NCBI RefSeq assembly: GCF_036248255.1
Contig: NZ_CP109178.1
Span: 3,596,001-3,660,000 of the forward strand
Reading direction: 5' to 3'
DNA from: Streptomyces sp. NBC_01717
GTDB lineage: Bacteria; Actinomycetota; Actinomycetes; Streptomycetales; Streptomycetaceae
DNA length: 64,000 nt
Part shown: positions 33,023-42,553 of the stretch, piece by piece
Numbering within the stretch: position 1 is the first letter of the stretch
Layout: every line of letters begins with the position of its first letter
Translations under genes and position numbers: made by a program
The notes under the pieces: generated by a model
Database searches by the model: none
Seen by the model: only the letters and a program-made list of their open reading frames with translations
Told to the model about the DNA's origin: nothing

Positions 33023-34663
33023 TTACTTGACCTTGATCTGCTCGTACACCGGGACGCTGAACTGGTTCAGCGCGACGTTGGTGATCCGCTCCGAGTAGCC
33101 GGCGCTGCCGTTCTGGTACCAGAGCGGGATCACGGGCATCTGCTCGGCAAGGACTTTCTCCGCGTCCTGGAAGGTGGAGACGGCCTTGGCCTTGTCCGAC
33201 TCGGCGTTGGCCTTGTCGACCAGGGAATCGAACTTCTTGTTGCTCCACTTGCCGTCGTTTGACGAGGCGTTGGTGTAGTAGAGGGGCTGCAGGAAGTTCT
33301 GGATCAGCGGGTAGTCCATCTGCCAGCCCGCGCGCCAGGCGCCGGTGAGCTTCTGCTGGGAGACCTGGCTGCGGAAGTCGGCGAACGTTCCGACCGGGGA
33401 GCCGACACAGGCCTTGTTGTTCCCCATCGCCTTGTTGATGCTGTTGCAGACGGCGTCGACCCACTCCTTGTGCGAGCCGGTGTCCGCGTTGTACGAGATC
33501 TTCAGCTGGCCGCCGGGGATGCCGCCGCCCTCCTGGATCAGCTTCTTGGCGTCCGCCGCGTTGTACTCGCACGGGGCCCCGCACAGCCCCTCCTTGAACC
33601 CGCCGTCCGCGCCGAGGACCGGGGACGTCCAGTCGGAGGCGGGAGTGCGGGTCTTCTGGAAGATCTGGTCGGTGATCTGGTCGCGGTTGATCGCCATCGA
33701 CAGGCCCTGGCGGACCTTGATGCCGCCGGGGGTGTCCCACTTCTTGTCGTAGAAGGGGAAGGCGAGGGTCTGGATGATGCCGGCCGGGGTGTTGATGTAC
33801 CGGTCGCCGAGGTCCGCCTTGACGTTCTTCAGCTGCGAGGCCGGTACGTCGTCGACGAGGTCGAGGTTGCCCGCGATCAGATCGGTGTAGGCGGTGTTGT
33901 TGTCGGTGTAGACCTTGAGGTCGATGCCGCCGTTCTGCGCCTTGTCGTCACCGGGGTACTTGTCCCACTTGCGCAGGCTCATCGAGGAGCCCTTGGTGTA
34001 CTTGTCGATGGTGTACGGACCGTTGCCGACGGGCTTGGCGAGCCAGCCCGCATGGTCGGTGAAGAAGCTCTGCGGCAGTGGGGCGAAGGCCGGGTAGCCG
34101 AGGGTGTCGGGCCAGAGCGAGAACTTCTGCGACAGCTTCACCGTGAAGGTCATCGGGTCGACGATCTTGAGGCCGGAGAGCTTCGCCGCGCCGGCACTGC
34201 CGGTGTCGGGGTGGACCTTGTCGTAACCGTCGATGTATCCGAAGAAGTAGGCGTTCTTCTGATTGTTCTTCAGCAGGGCGCCGTAGTTCCAGGCGTCCAC
34301 GAAGGACTTCGCGGTGATCTTCTCGCCGTTGCTGAAGGTCCAGCCGTCCTTCACCGTGATGGTGAAGTTCTGCGAGTCGGTGGTCGCGATCTTCTGGGCG
34401 AGCATGTTCGTCGCCGCACCCGTCTTCGGGTCGTACTTCTTCAGCCCTCGGAAGACCATGTCGAGGACCTTCCCGCCCTGCACCTCGTTGGTATTGGCGG
34501 GCTCCAGCGGGTTCTGCGGGTCACCCCACGAGGAGCTGACGATCCCATTGGCGCCGCCACCGCCACCACCGCCGCCGCCCCCGCCGCCGCCACCGCAGGC
34601 CGTCGCCACCAGGGCGACGGTCACGGCACATGCGGCCCACTTGGCCTGTGTGGCTCCGCGCAT
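33023..34663 (-). CDS. oligopeptide-binding lipoprotein (SBP family 5), operon 1
   Basis: 546 aa from ATG 34663, chosen because GAGGAGG lies 6 nt upstream; an in-frame ATG overlapping that site (34678) is unlikely. Lipoprotein signal with lipidated Cys23 (VATAC) followed by 14 consecutive glycines. The solute-binding fold includes KDGWTFSNGEKITAKSFVDA and the central IRxGLSMAINR-type segment VRQGLSMAINRDQITD. Binds peptides outside the membrane and delivers them to the permease. Exactly the same length as its paralogue at 45652-47292. First gene of operon 1; divergent from bldKA. Confidence 0.93.
   Translation of the reverse strand: MRGATQAKWAACAVTVALVATACGGGGGGGGGGGGGGANGIVSSSWGDPQNPLEPANTNEVQGGKVLDMVFRGLKKYDPKTGAATNMLAQKIATTDSQNFTITVKDGWTFSNGEKITAKSFVDAWNYGALLKNNQKNAYFFGYIDGYDKVHPDTGSAGAAKLSGLKIVDPMTFTVKLSQKFSLWPDTLGYPAFAPLPQSFFTDHAGWLAKPVGNGPYTIDKYTKGSSMSLRKWDKYPGDDKAQNGGIDLKVYTDNNTAYTDLIAGNLDLVDDVPASQLKNVKADLGDRYINTPAGIIQTLAFPFYDKKWDTPGGIKVRQGLSMAINRDQITDQIFQKTRTPASDWTSPVLGADGGFKEGLCGAPCEYNAADAKKLIQEGGGIPGGQLKISYNADTGSHKEWVDAVCNSINKAMGNNKACVGSPVGTFADFRSQVSQQKLTGAWRAGWQMDYPLIQNFLQPLYYTNASSNDGKWSNKKFDSLVDKANAESDKAKAVSTFQDAEKVLAEQMPVIPLWYQNGSAGYSERITNVALNQFSVPVYEQIKVK
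34553..34594 (-). repeat. poly-glycine codon run
   Basis: Fourteen consecutive glycine codons (mixed GGC, GGT, GGG) directly after the lipidated cysteine of the operon 1 binding protein: a flexible tether and a trinucleotide-repeat tract. The paralogue has only a short GGGSDSG linker. Confidence 0.9.
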
Positions 34664-35103
34664 GGAATGCCTCCTCATCGAGCTCCGTCTCACGTGGAGT
34701 CAAATATCACCTGATGGCATACCTTCTGCACATTTACACCACCCATCCGAGCGCCGCGGGATCGCCGCGGGCGCATTCCGGTGAGCAGCGGAGTGATAAC
34801 AGCCGCGCATCGAACGCGCATCACCCGCGCATCCAATTGGGTGGATGTACGAATTCCGAGACAGCGCCGCCCGCATATCGGACTCATTGCCGGGTTCCTC
34901 CTCGCATGCGACGAACATCCTTTCGACGAGGTCAAGGGACAGCAAACCCGAGGGCAACCATTGGTCATGTATCCGTCAAGCTTCCAAAGAGCGCCTCAAG
35001 TCAACCGGACATTCATTGACCCTCCGTGAATTGCGTTGAAAAAGTCCGAGTAGCCCGTAGGTGTTGCCCTGCGGAGTCCTTCGACCCTCGGGCCAGGAGC
35101 ACC
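34664..35103. other. 440-bp divergent promoter region between operon 1 and bldK
   Basis: Noticeably more A/T-rich than its neighbours. No gene seen. It must hold both promoters. A TTGACC (35016-35021) upstream of bldKA is a possible -35 without a clear -10 partner; TGGCATACCT (34715-34724) resembles the half-site family recognised by AdpA, but a single match means little. GGAG-type ribosome binding sites lie at both ends. Confidence 0.5.
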
Positions 35104-36132
35104 ATGACGATTCCAACCCCGCACACAACCGCTCCTCTTGAGGTAGTGGATGCGAAGGCGTTGCCGACGCCGGATCCTTCGGCTCCCAAGGGCGGCGAGG
35201 GCCGTTCGCCGGGGAAGTTGGCCTGGCGGCGCTTCAAGCGCGACCGCACCGGCATGATTTCGGCCTACGTGGTCATCGCCTTCTTCGTGGTGGCCCTCTG
35301 CGCCCCCCTGATCGCCAAGCTGTACGGCAAGGATCCGTACACGACCTACGGCCAGAACGACACGAGCCTGCTCGACGACTTCGGCTCCCCGGTCCTGCCC
35401 AACGGCGGTATCAGCGGCGACTTCTGGTTCGGCATCGAGCCCGGACTCGGCCGGGACGTCTTCACGTTCCTGCTCTACGCCATGCGTAACTCGCTGCTCA
35501 TCGCCGCGGCCACGACACTGCTGGTGACGGCGATCGGAATCGCCATCGGCATCACGGCGGGCTATCTCGGCGGGAAGACCGACTACCTCGTCGGCCGGGT
35601 CATCGACATCCTGCTGGCTTTCCCCTCCACGCTCTTCTTCATCGCCTTCTGGCCGGTGATGATCTCGATCCTGGTCTCACCGGAGGAGAACACCCCGGTC
35701 TGGCTGACCGTCGTCAGTCTCATCTCGGTGATGACCGCCTTCGGCTGGGCGTCCATCGCGCGTCTGCTGCGCGGCGAGGTACTCGCCCTGCGCGAGCGCG
35801 AGTTCATCGAGGCGGCCAAGGTCACCGGCGCATCGCCGGCGCGGATCATCTTCAAGGAACTGCTTCCCAACCTCTGGACGCCGATCCTCATCCAGGCGAC
35901 GCTCGCGCTGCCCGCATACGTCACGGCCGAGGCGGGCCTCGCCTTCCTCGGTGTCGGGCTCACCTCCCCGACACCCGACTGGGGCGTGATGATCCAGCGC
36001 GGATCGGACGTCTACCAGAGCGACATCACGTTCATGCTCTTCCCCGGCGTCACCATGGTGATCTTCGTGATCGCCTTCAACCTCCTGGGCGACTCGGTGC
36101 GTGACGCACTGGACCCGAAGACCAAGCGCTGA
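35104..36132 (+). CDS. bldKA: oligopeptide ABC permease, BldKA-like
   Basis: 342 aa, OppC/DppC-type: a 45-residue cytoplasmic N-terminus, six membrane helices, EAA loop AAKVTGASPARIIFKELLPN and C-terminal LGDSVRDALDPKTKR. ATG 35104 follows AGGAG. First gene of a plus-strand operon with order permease, lipoprotein, permease, ATPase, ATPase, the order of bldKA-bldKE in Streptomyces coelicolor. BldK imports an extracellular oligopeptide signal needed for aerial hyphae. Assignment rests on gene order and family; paralogues flank it on both sides. Confidence 0.8.
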   Translation: MTIPTPHTTAPLEVVDAKALPTPDPSAPKGGEGRSPGKLAWRRFKRDRTGMISAYVVIAFFVVALCAPLIAKLYGKDPYTTYGQNDTSLLDDFGSPVLPNGGISGDFWFGIEPGLGRDVFTFLLYAMRNSLLIAAATTLLVTAIGIAIGITAGYLGGKTDYLVGRVIDILLAFPSTLFFIAFWPVMISILVSPEENTPVWLTVVSLISVMTAFGWASIARLLRGEVLALREREFIEAAKVTGASPARIIFKELLPNLWTPILIQATLALPAYVTAEAGLAFLGVGLTSPTPDWGVMIQRGSDVYQSDITFMLFPGVTMVIFVIAFNLLGDSVRDALDPKTKR

Positions 36133-36206
36133 ACCGTACTTCCTCCGACCGGGCGACGGGGCCCGCCGGATCCATCATTTCCCTCCATCGACCAGGGCAG
36201 GAAGCC

Positions 36207-37991
36207 ATGTCCCTTTCCCGCAGAAACTTCGTCATCGCCACGTCGGTCGCGGCCGGTGGCTCGATGGTCCTCTCCGCCTGCAGCAGCGGCAGCACGGCCG
36301 GCAAGGGCAACAAGGGTGGCGGGCACGGCGGCGCCGACAAGTACACCGGCGCCGTCGTCGTCGGCACCAAGGAGGACTCCACCGGTCCCGCACCCGAGGT
36401 CGAGGGGGCGAAGAAGGGTGGCACGATCCGCGGCATCGGCCCGGACGACTTCTCCCACCTCGACCCGCAGCGCATCTACTTCTCGTGGAACTCCGCAGTC
36501 GGTGACCTCTTCATCCGCTGCCTGACCGGCTACAAGATCGCGCCTGACGGCTCGATGAAGCTCGTCGGTGACCTCGCCACCGACGCCGGCACCATCGGCG
36601 ACGGCGGAAAGACCTGGACCTTCACGCTGAAGGACGGTCTGAAGTGGGAGGACGGCAAGGAGCTCACCGTCGAGGACGTCCGCCACGGCATCGAGCGCGG
36701 CTTCGCCAGCTTCACCACCGAGGGCGCCACCTACGCCCAGACCGCGCTGACGGGCAGCACCGACTTCCGGTCGAAGTACAAGGGCCCGTTCAGCGGCAAG
36801 CACCTCGACTCGGTCGCCACCGACGCCGCGGCGAAGACCATCACCTTCAAGCTCGCCGAGGCCCGTCCGGACTTCAACTTCACCCTCGCGATGAGCTCCT
36901 ACGGCGCCGTCCCGGTCAAGGGCGACAGCAAGGAGCGGTACGACAAGGACCCGGTCTCCTGCGGTCCGTACCGCATCAAGAGCCACGCCGTCGACAAGTC
37001 GATGACGCTGGTGCGCAACCCGAACTGGGACCCGAACACGGACTCGATCCGCACCGCCTACCCGGACAGCTTCGTGTACGAGTTCGGTCCGGAATCGCTC
37101 CCGGCGACGGACCGTATGATCGCCGACGACGGCGACGACCAGTACGCGATCATGGCGTACAGCGGTGTCCCGGCCGAGCGCATCCAGAAGGTCCTCACCG
37201 ACCCCGAGCTGAAGAAGCGCACCTTCAACGGCCTGCTGACCGGCATCTACTACTACGCCATCAACACCAAGCGGATCACCGACCTGAAGGTGCGTCAGGC
37301 GCTCATCCACGCCTGGCCGCTGGAGCAGATCCGCAAGATCTACGGTGGCCCGTCGGCCGGTGACTACGCGACGTCCATCCTCAGCCCGGACATCCTCGGC
37401 TACGCCCATGACGACGTCTACGGCAAGCTGAAGAAGCCGCAGGGCGACCCCGAGGCGGCCAAGAAGCTGCTGAAGGAGGCGGGCAAGGAGGGCCAGAAGG
37501 TCGTCTACGCCTTCCCGCAGAGCAACACCTACGACAAGACCAAGGTCGTCATCGAGAACGCGCTCAAGGCGGCGGGCTTCGACCCGGTCATCAAGCCGCT
37601 GGACTCGACCAGCTACTACGACCAGGTCCAGCAGATCGACAACAAGTTCGACGTGATGTGGTTCGGCTGGTCCCCGGACTGGCCGACCGGCTACACCCTG
37701 GTGCAGCCGCTGTTCGACGGCGGCACCATCGCCAACGGCTCCAACAACATCTCGCAGCTGAAGGTCGACTGGGTCGACGCGGCGATCAAGAAGAACGTCA
37801 CCATCGCCGACCCGGCCGCGGCCGGCAAGGCCTGGGCCGCGCTGGACAAGCGGATCATGACGGAGGAGGCGCCGATCATCCCCGAGACGTTCCAGCGCCG
37901 CTTCTATCTGTACGGCTCGAAGGTCGGCGGCGCCATGTTCCACCCGCTGTGGTCCTCGGCCGTCTTCTACAAGCTGTTCGTGAAGGCCTGA
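36207..37991 (+). CDS. bldKB: oligopeptide-binding lipoprotein, BldKB-like
   Basis: 594 aa. The signal SRRNFVIATSVAAGG contains twin arginines followed by a lipobox with Cys25 (VLSAC), so Tat export and lipidation are likely. A Gly/Lys linker precedes the family 5 solute-binding fold (DFSHLDPQRIYFSWNS; KDGLKWEDGKELTVEDVRHG). About 50 residues longer than the two paralogous binding proteins and divergent from them, which suggests a different peptide. AGGAAG precedes ATG 36207. Followed by an 11-bp stem-loop before bldKC. Confidence 0.82.
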   Translation: MSLSRRNFVIATSVAAGGSMVLSACSSGSTAGKGNKGGGHGGADKYTGAVVVGTKEDSTGPAPEVEGAKKGGTIRGIGPDDFSHLDPQRIYFSWNSAVGDLFIRCLTGYKIAPDGSMKLVGDLATDAGTIGDGGKTWTFTLKDGLKWEDGKELTVEDVRHGIERGFASFTTEGATYAQTALTGSTDFRSKYKGPFSGKHLDSVATDAAAKTITFKLAEARPDFNFTLAMSSYGAVPVKGDSKERYDKDPVSCGPYRIKSHAVDKSMTLVRNPNWDPNTDSIRTAYPDSFVYEFGPESLPATDRMIADDGDDQYAIMAYSGVPAERIQKVLTDPELKKRTFNGLLTGIYYYAINTKRITDLKVRQALIHAWPLEQIRKIYGGPSAGDYATSILSPDILGYAHDDVYGKLKKPQGDPEAAKKLLKEAGKEGQKVVYAFPQSNTYDKTKVVIENALKAAGFDPVIKPLDSTSYYDQVQQIDNKFDVMWFGWSPDWPTGYTLVQPLFDGGTIANGSNNISQLKVDWVDAAIKKNVTIADPAAAGKAWAALDKRIMTEEAPIIPETFQRRFYLYGSKVGGAMFHPLWSSAVFYKLFVKA

Positions 37992-38006
37992 CGCCCACAC
38001 TCCCGA

Positions 38007-38033
38007 GGCGGGGCGCCCCTGCGGCGCCCCGCC
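38007..38033 (+). terminator. 11-bp stem-loop between bldKB and bldKC
   Basis: GGCGGGGCGCC (38007-38017), loop CCTGC, GGCGCCCCGCC (38023-38033), a perfect stem 15 nt after the bldKB stop and 45 nt before bldKC. No U-tract; probably attenuates or stabilises, as in the two flanking operons. Confidence 0.8.
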
Positions 38034-38078
38034 CGCTCCCCTCCCCCTCGTCGGCGTCTGCCAGGGAAATCCATCGCC

Positions 38079-39059
38079 ATGTTCCGCTTCCTCATCCGCC
38101 GGGCAATCGGCGCACTGGTCATCCTGCTGATCATCAGTGCCATCACTTTCGTCCTCTTCTACGTCGCACCCCGCGACCCGGCCCGCGTTGCCTGCGGCAA
38201 GGTGTGCACACCCGAGACGCTGGCACTGGTAAAGCGCAACCTCGGCATCTCGGATCCGCTGCCCGTGCAGTACTGGCACTGGCTGCGAGCCGTCTTCGTC
38301 GGCCGGGACTACACCTCCTTCGGACACTGCCCCGCGCCGTGCCTCGGGTACTCCTTCCACAACCGTGAGCCGGTCCTGGGCACGATCATCGACCGCTTCC
38401 CGACGACCCTCTCCCTCTCGGTGGGCAGCGCCGTCATCTTCGTGATCTTCGGTGTGGGCACCGGCATGCTGGCCGCGGTCCGGCAGGGCAAAGCGGTCGA
38501 CAAGGTGGCCTCCTCCGCCTCCCTCATCTTCTCCTCGATGCAGATCTACATCGTCGGTGTCGTCGCCATGTACTACCTGGCGGACCAGTGGCACATCCTC
38601 AGCCGTCCCAAGGACGTCCCGTTCACCGAGGACCCGGCCGGCTGGTTCCAGGGGCTGCTGCTGCCGTGGTTCGTACTGGCACTCATCTTCACCGCCAACT
38701 ACACACGCATGGCCCGCTCCCAGCTCGTCGAGACGCTGAGCGAGGACTACGTGCGCACGGCACGCGCCAAGGGCCTGTCCCGGCGCACCGTCTTCTTCCG
38801 GTTCGCCTGGCGGGGCGCCATGGGGCCGATCGTCACCATCTTCGGACTGGACCTCGGCCTGCTCCTCGGCGGCGCGATCATCACCGAGAAGACCTTCGGA
38901 CTGCACGGCATCGGCGCACTCTCCATCAAGGCCGTGCTCGACAACGACCTGCCGCTGCTGCTCGGCGTCGTCCTGGTCGCGGCGGCAGCGATCGTCGTCT
39001 TCAACATCATCGTCGACGCCGTCTACGCCCTCATCGATCCACGCGTCCGCCTCGCCTAG
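38079..39059 (+). CDS. bldKC: oligopeptide ABC permease, BldKC-like
   Basis: 326 aa, OppB/DppB-type: six membrane helices, EAA loop TARAKGLSRRTVFFRFAWRG and C-terminal ALIDPRVRLA. The first external loop has VACGKVCTPET and GHCPAPCLGYS, two cysteine pairs that may form disulfides. The stop is 11 nt before the GTG of bldKD, so the two are tightly coupled. Confidence 0.82.
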   Translation: MFRFLIRRAIGALVILLIISAITFVLFYVAPRDPARVACGKVCTPETLALVKRNLGISDPLPVQYWHWLRAVFVGRDYTSFGHCPAPCLGYSFHNREPVLGTIIDRFPTTLSLSVGSAVIFVIFGVGTGMLAAVRQGKAVDKVASSASLIFSSMQIYIVGVVAMYYLADQWHILSRPKDVPFTEDPAGWFQGLLLPWFVLALIFTANYTRMARSQLVETLSEDYVRTARAKGLSRRTVFFRFAWRGAMGPIVTIFGLDLGLLLGGAIITEKTFGLHGIGALSIKAVLDNDLPLLLGVVLVAAAAIVVFNIIVDAVYALIDPRVRLA

Positions 39060-39070
39060 GGAGAGATCCA

Positions 39071-40096
39071 GTGAGCACCCCCTTCCTCTCCGTACGCGAT
39101 CTGCGCGTGCACTTCTCCACCGAAGACGGCATGGTCAAGGCCGTCGACGGGCTGTCGTTCGACGTCGAACGGGGCCGCACGCTCGGCATCGTCGGCGAGT
39201 CCGGTTCCGGCAAGTCCGTCACCAACCTGACGATCCTCGGCCTGCACCACCCCGACCACACCGAGATCGAGGGGGAGATCCTGCTCGACGGGCAGGACCT
39301 GCTCACCGCCTCGGAGCGGGAGCTGGAGCGGCTGCGCGGCAACAAGATGGCCATGATCTTCCAGGACGCGCTGGCCTCCCTCTCGCCGTACCACAGCGTC
39401 GGGAAGCAGATCTCCGAGACGTACCGCAAGCACACCGGCGCCTCCAAGCGGGAGAGCCGGGCCCGGGCGATCGAGATGCTCACCAAGGTGGGCATCCCGC
39501 AGCCCGATCTGCGGGTCGACGACTATCCGCACCAGTTCTCCGGCGGTATGCGCCAGCGCGCGATGATCGCCATGGCGCTGGTCTGCAACCCGGAGCTGCT
39601 GATCGCCGACGAGCCGACCACCGCGCTGGACGTCACCGTGCAGGCCCAGATCATCGACCTGCTCAAGGAGCTCCAGCAGGAGACCGGCACCTCGATCATC
39701 TTCATCACCCACGACCTCGGCGTCATCGCCGACATCGCGGACGACGTGCTGGTGATGTACGGCGGGCGGTGTGTGGAGCGCGGCACCAAGAAGGAGGTGC
39801 TGCGGGCTCCCCAGCACCCGTACACCTGGGGCCTGCTGGGGTCCATGCCGACCCTCGAGGGACCGGTCGACGTACCGCTGTCGCCGATCCCCGGCACCCC
39901 TCCGAGCCTCCTCAACCCGCCGACCGGCTGCCGGTTCCACCCGCGGTGCTCGTTCACCGAGCAGGTCGGCGGCGCGCGCTGCGCGACCGACCAGCCGCCG
40001 CTGGAGCTGCTGGCCGGACGCGGGGCCGCCTGCCACCTCACCGCGGAGCAGCGCACCGAGTTCTTCACCGACTTCGCCGGCACCCGGCCCAACTGA
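39071..40096 (+). CDS. bldKD: oligopeptide ABC ATPase, BldKD-like
   Basis: 341 aa from GTG 39071 (GGGAGAG upstream). Walker [10 protein letters not shown], signature [14 protein letters not shown], Walker [14 protein letters not shown]-loop FITHDLG, and the C-terminal cluster [13 protein letters not shown]. OppD-type subunit, energising the BldK importer. In the cluster's usual second half, GGARC keeps the last cysteine. Confidence 0.83.
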   Translation: MSTPFLSVRDLRVHFSTEDGMVKAVDGLSFDVERGRTLGIVGESGSGKSVTNLTILGLHHPDHTEIEGEILLDGQDLLTASERELERLRGNKMAMIFQDALASLSPYHSVGKQISETYRKHTGASKRESRARAIEMLTKVGIPQPDLRVDDYPHQFSGGMRQRAMIAMALVCNPELLIADEPTTALDVTVQAQIIDLLKELQQETGTSIIFITHDLGVIADIADDVLVMYGGRCVERGTKKEVLRAPQHPYTWGLLGSMPTLEGPVDVPLSPIPGTPPSLLNPPTGCRFHPRCSFTEQVGGARCATDQPPLELLAGRGAACHLTAEQRTEFFTDFAGTRPN

Positions 40097-40122
40097 CGTA
40101 CAAGAGACGGGACTTCCCCACT

Positions 40123-41211
40123 ATGAGCAGCACCGATCCCCTCCTGGACGTCGCCGGACTCACGAAGCACTTCCCGATCAGGGGCGGCTTCCCGATCCGG
40201 CGGACCGTCGGCGCGGTGCAGGCCGTGGACGGACTGGACTTCACGGTCTCCGAGGGCGAGAGCCTGGGCCTGGTCGGCGAGTCCGGCTGCGGCAAGTCGA
40301 CGACGGGCCGGCTGGTCACCCGGCTGCTGGAGCCGACCGGCGGCAAGATCTCGTACCGCGGGCAGGACATCACCCATGCCTCGCGGCGCGAGCTGGCTCC
40401 GGTCCGCTCCGAGATTCAGATGATCTTCCAGGACCCCTACGCCTCGCTGAACCCGCGACAGACCGTCGGCAAGATCGTCGCCGGGCCGATGGAGATCAAC
40501 GACATCGACCCGGCCGGCGGCCGCGAGGCGCGCGTACGCGAACTGCTGGAGACGGTGGGGCTCAACCCGGAGCACTACAACCGCTTCCCGCACGAATTCT
40601 CCGGCGGTCAGCGCCAGCGCATCGGGGTGGCCCGGGCGCTCGCCCTGGAGCCGAAACTGATCGTCGCCGACGAGCCGGTCTCCGCGCTGGACGTGTCGAT
40701 CCAGGCGCAGGTGGTGAACCTGCTCCAGAAGCTGCAGAAGGAACTGGGCATCGCGTTCCTGTTCATCGCGCACGACCTCGCCGTCGTACGCCACTTCTCT
40801 CAGCGCGTCGCGGTGATGTATCTCGGCCGGATCGTGGAGATCGCCGACCGGGACGATCTGTACGGCAACCCGCGCCACCCGTACACGAAGGCGCTGCTCT
40901 CCGCCGTGCCCGAGGCGACTGCCGACGACGTACCGGCCCGTGAGCGGATCCGGTTGACCGGCGATGTGCCGTCTCCGGTCAACCCGCCGTCGGGCTGCCG
41001 GTTCCGCACCCGCTGCTGGAAGGCGACGGACAAGTGCGCCGGCGAGACGCCGCCGCTGGTACGCATCGAGGGCAGCCGGGACGGCCATCTGACGGCCTGC
41101 CATCACCCGGAGGCCCCCGGCACCGTGTCGTCCGTTCCGCGGGCACGTACGGCCCAGGGAGCGCCGAGCCCGGCCGGGAAGAACACCCAGGACCCCAAGG
41201 CCGGGGGCTGA
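40123..41211 (+). CDS. bldKE: oligopeptide ABC ATPase, BldKE-like
   Basis: 362 aa from ATG 40123. Walker [10 protein letters not shown], signature [14 protein letters not shown], Walker [14 protein letters not shown]-loop FIAHDLA and the Cys cluster [15 protein letters not shown]. OppF-type partner of BldKD. It ends the operon just before a perfect 34-bp palindromic terminator. Sequence is clearly distinct from the two OppF paralogues, so this operon was not the source of the recent exchange between them. Confidence 0.83.
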   Translation: MSSTDPLLDVAGLTKHFPIRGGFPIRRTVGAVQAVDGLDFTVSEGESLGLVGESGCGKSTTGRLVTRLLEPTGGKISYRGQDITHASRRELAPVRSEIQMIFQDPYASLNPRQTVGKIVAGPMEINDIDPAGGREARVRELLETVGLNPEHYNRFPHEFSGGQRQRIGVARALALEPKLIVADEPVSALDVSIQAQVVNLLQKLQKELGIAFLFIAHDLAVVRHFSQRVAVMYLGRIVEIADRDDLYGNPRHPYTKALLSAVPEATADDVPARERIRLTGDVPSPVNPPSGCRFRTRCWKATDKCAGETPPLVRIEGSRDGHLTACHHPEAPGTVSSVPRARTAQGAPSPAGKNTQDPKAGG

Positions 41212-41353
41212 CACCCCTGCCCTCGCCCCGGAGGGCCCGGGCGGAGACGGATCCGATCGGTCCGCCGTCCACCGGGCCCCTCCGGCCCGAGGAACCGAGC
41301 ACGTCGGCCCATTGACCCGAGCCACCTGCGAGCCCGGTTCCCGGTACATGGGA

Positions 41354-41387
41354 AAGGCGCCCGGAACCGATCGGTTCCGGGCGCCTT
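41354..41387. terminator. 34-bp perfect palindrome, bidirectional terminator
   Basis: AAGGCGCCCGGAACC, GATC, GGTTCCGGGCGCCTT: a 15-bp stem with a tetraloop that is itself self-complementary. It separates the convergent ends of bldKE and the operon 3 ATPase, and serves both strands. Confidence 0.9.
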
Positions 41388-41410
41388 CGTGTCTGCGCCT
41401 TCGAGCAGCA

Positions 41411-42553
41411 CTACGCCGCGTGCACGACGTCCTTCTCCTCGGCGAAGTGGCACGCCGACTCGTGCGCGGCCGGGGTGTCCGAGGACTTGAAGCGCTCGGG
41501 GATCGCCAGCAGCGGCACCTCCGTCGCGCACTTGTCCTGGGCCTTCCAGCAGCGGGTGCGGAAGCGGCAGCCCGACGGCGGGTTCGCCGGCGACGGGACG
41601 TCACCGGTGAGGATGATCCGCTCGCGGCCCTCACGGGCCTCCGGGTCCGGAACCGGGACCGCCGACAGCAGCGCCTGCGTGTAGGGGTGCGTCGGGTGGT
41701 CGTAGATCTGCGTGTCCGTACCGATCTCGGCCATCTTGCCGAGGTACATGACGCCGACCCGGTCCGAGATGTGCCGGACGATCGACAGGTCGTGCGCGAT
41801 GAAGAGGTAGGAGAGGTTGAACTCGTCCTGCAGCTTCTCCATCAGGTTGATGACCTGCGCCTGCACCGACACGTCGAGCGCGGAGACCGGCTCGTCGCAG
41901 ATGATGATCTCCGGGTTGAGCGCGAGGCCGCGGGCGATGCCGATGCGCTGGCGCTGACCGCCGGAGAACTGGTGCGGATAACGGTTGATGTACTCCGGGT
42001 TGAGACCCACGACATCCAGGAGGTCCTGCACCTTGCGGCGCCGGTCGCCCTTGGGGGCCACCTCGGGGTGGATCTCGAAGGTCTCCCCGATGATGTCGCC
42101 GACCGTCATCCGGGGGTTCAGCGAGGTGTACGGGTCCTGGAACACCATCTGGATGTTCCGGCGTACGGCCTTCAGCGCACGGCCGGACAGCTTGGTGATG
42201 TCCTGGCCCTTGTAGAAGACCTCACCGGCGGTGGCCCGCTCCAGCGTCATCAGGAGCTTGGCGACCGTGGACTTGCCACAGCCGGACTCGCCCACGATGC
42301 CGAGCGTCTCGCCCTGGTACAGGTCGAACGAGATGCCGTCCACGGCCTTGACCGCACCGACCTGCTTCTTGAACAGGATTCCCTGGGTCAGCGGGAAGTG
42401 CTTGACCAGGTTGCGGACCTGGAGGATCGGCTCGCCCTGCGACACCGGCGCCTCGATGGCGGCAACGGCCTCCGCCTCGGTGGCCGCGTCGACCGTCTCC
42501 ACTTCGGTGACGTTCGGGGTGGCGTCCACGGGCTCCTTGTCGATGTCAGCCAT
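41411..42553 (-). CDS. oligopeptide ABC importer ATPase (OppF/DppF-type), operon 3
   Basis: 380 aa. A 37-residue acidic N-terminal extension ([20 protein letters not shown] and on) precedes the ATPase. Walker [10 protein letters not shown], signature [14 protein letters not shown], Walker [14 protein letters not shown] (Cys where most have Ala), H-loop FIAHDLS, and the cluster [15 protein letters not shown]. Very similar to the operon 1 paralogue, with a 122-bp identical DNA block. Overlaps the OppD-type gene by 8 nt. Confidence 0.93.
   Translation of the reverse strand: MADIDKEPVDATPNVTEVETVDAATEAEAVAAIEAPVSQGEPILQVRNLVKHFPLTQGILFKKQVGAVKAVDGISFDLYQGETLGIVGESGCGKSTVAKLLMTLERATAGEVFYKGQDITKLSGRALKAVRRNIQMVFQDPYTSLNPRMTVGDIIGETFEIHPEVAPKGDRRRKVQDLLDVVGLNPEYINRYPHQFSGGQRQRIGIARGLALNPEIIICDEPVSALDVSVQAQVINLMEKLQDEFNLSYLFIAHDLSIVRHISDRVGVMYLGKMAEIGTDTQIYDHPTHPYTQALLSAVPVPDPEAREGRERIILTGDVPSPANPPSGCRFRTRCWKAQDKCATEVPLLAIPERFKSSDTPAAHESACHFAEEKDVVHAA
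42083..42204. repeat. 122-bp segment identical to 29671-29792
   Basis: Partner of the identical block in operon 1, about 12.4 kb away, in the same orientation. It covers the Q-loop region ([19 protein letters not shown]). Confidence 0.9.

Noticed and set aside
36012..38906. 964-residue minus-strand open frame opposite bldKA-bldKC
   Set aside because: Antisense shadow: no recognisable domain, skewed Val/Asp/Arg composition, and three well-supported genes on the other strand.
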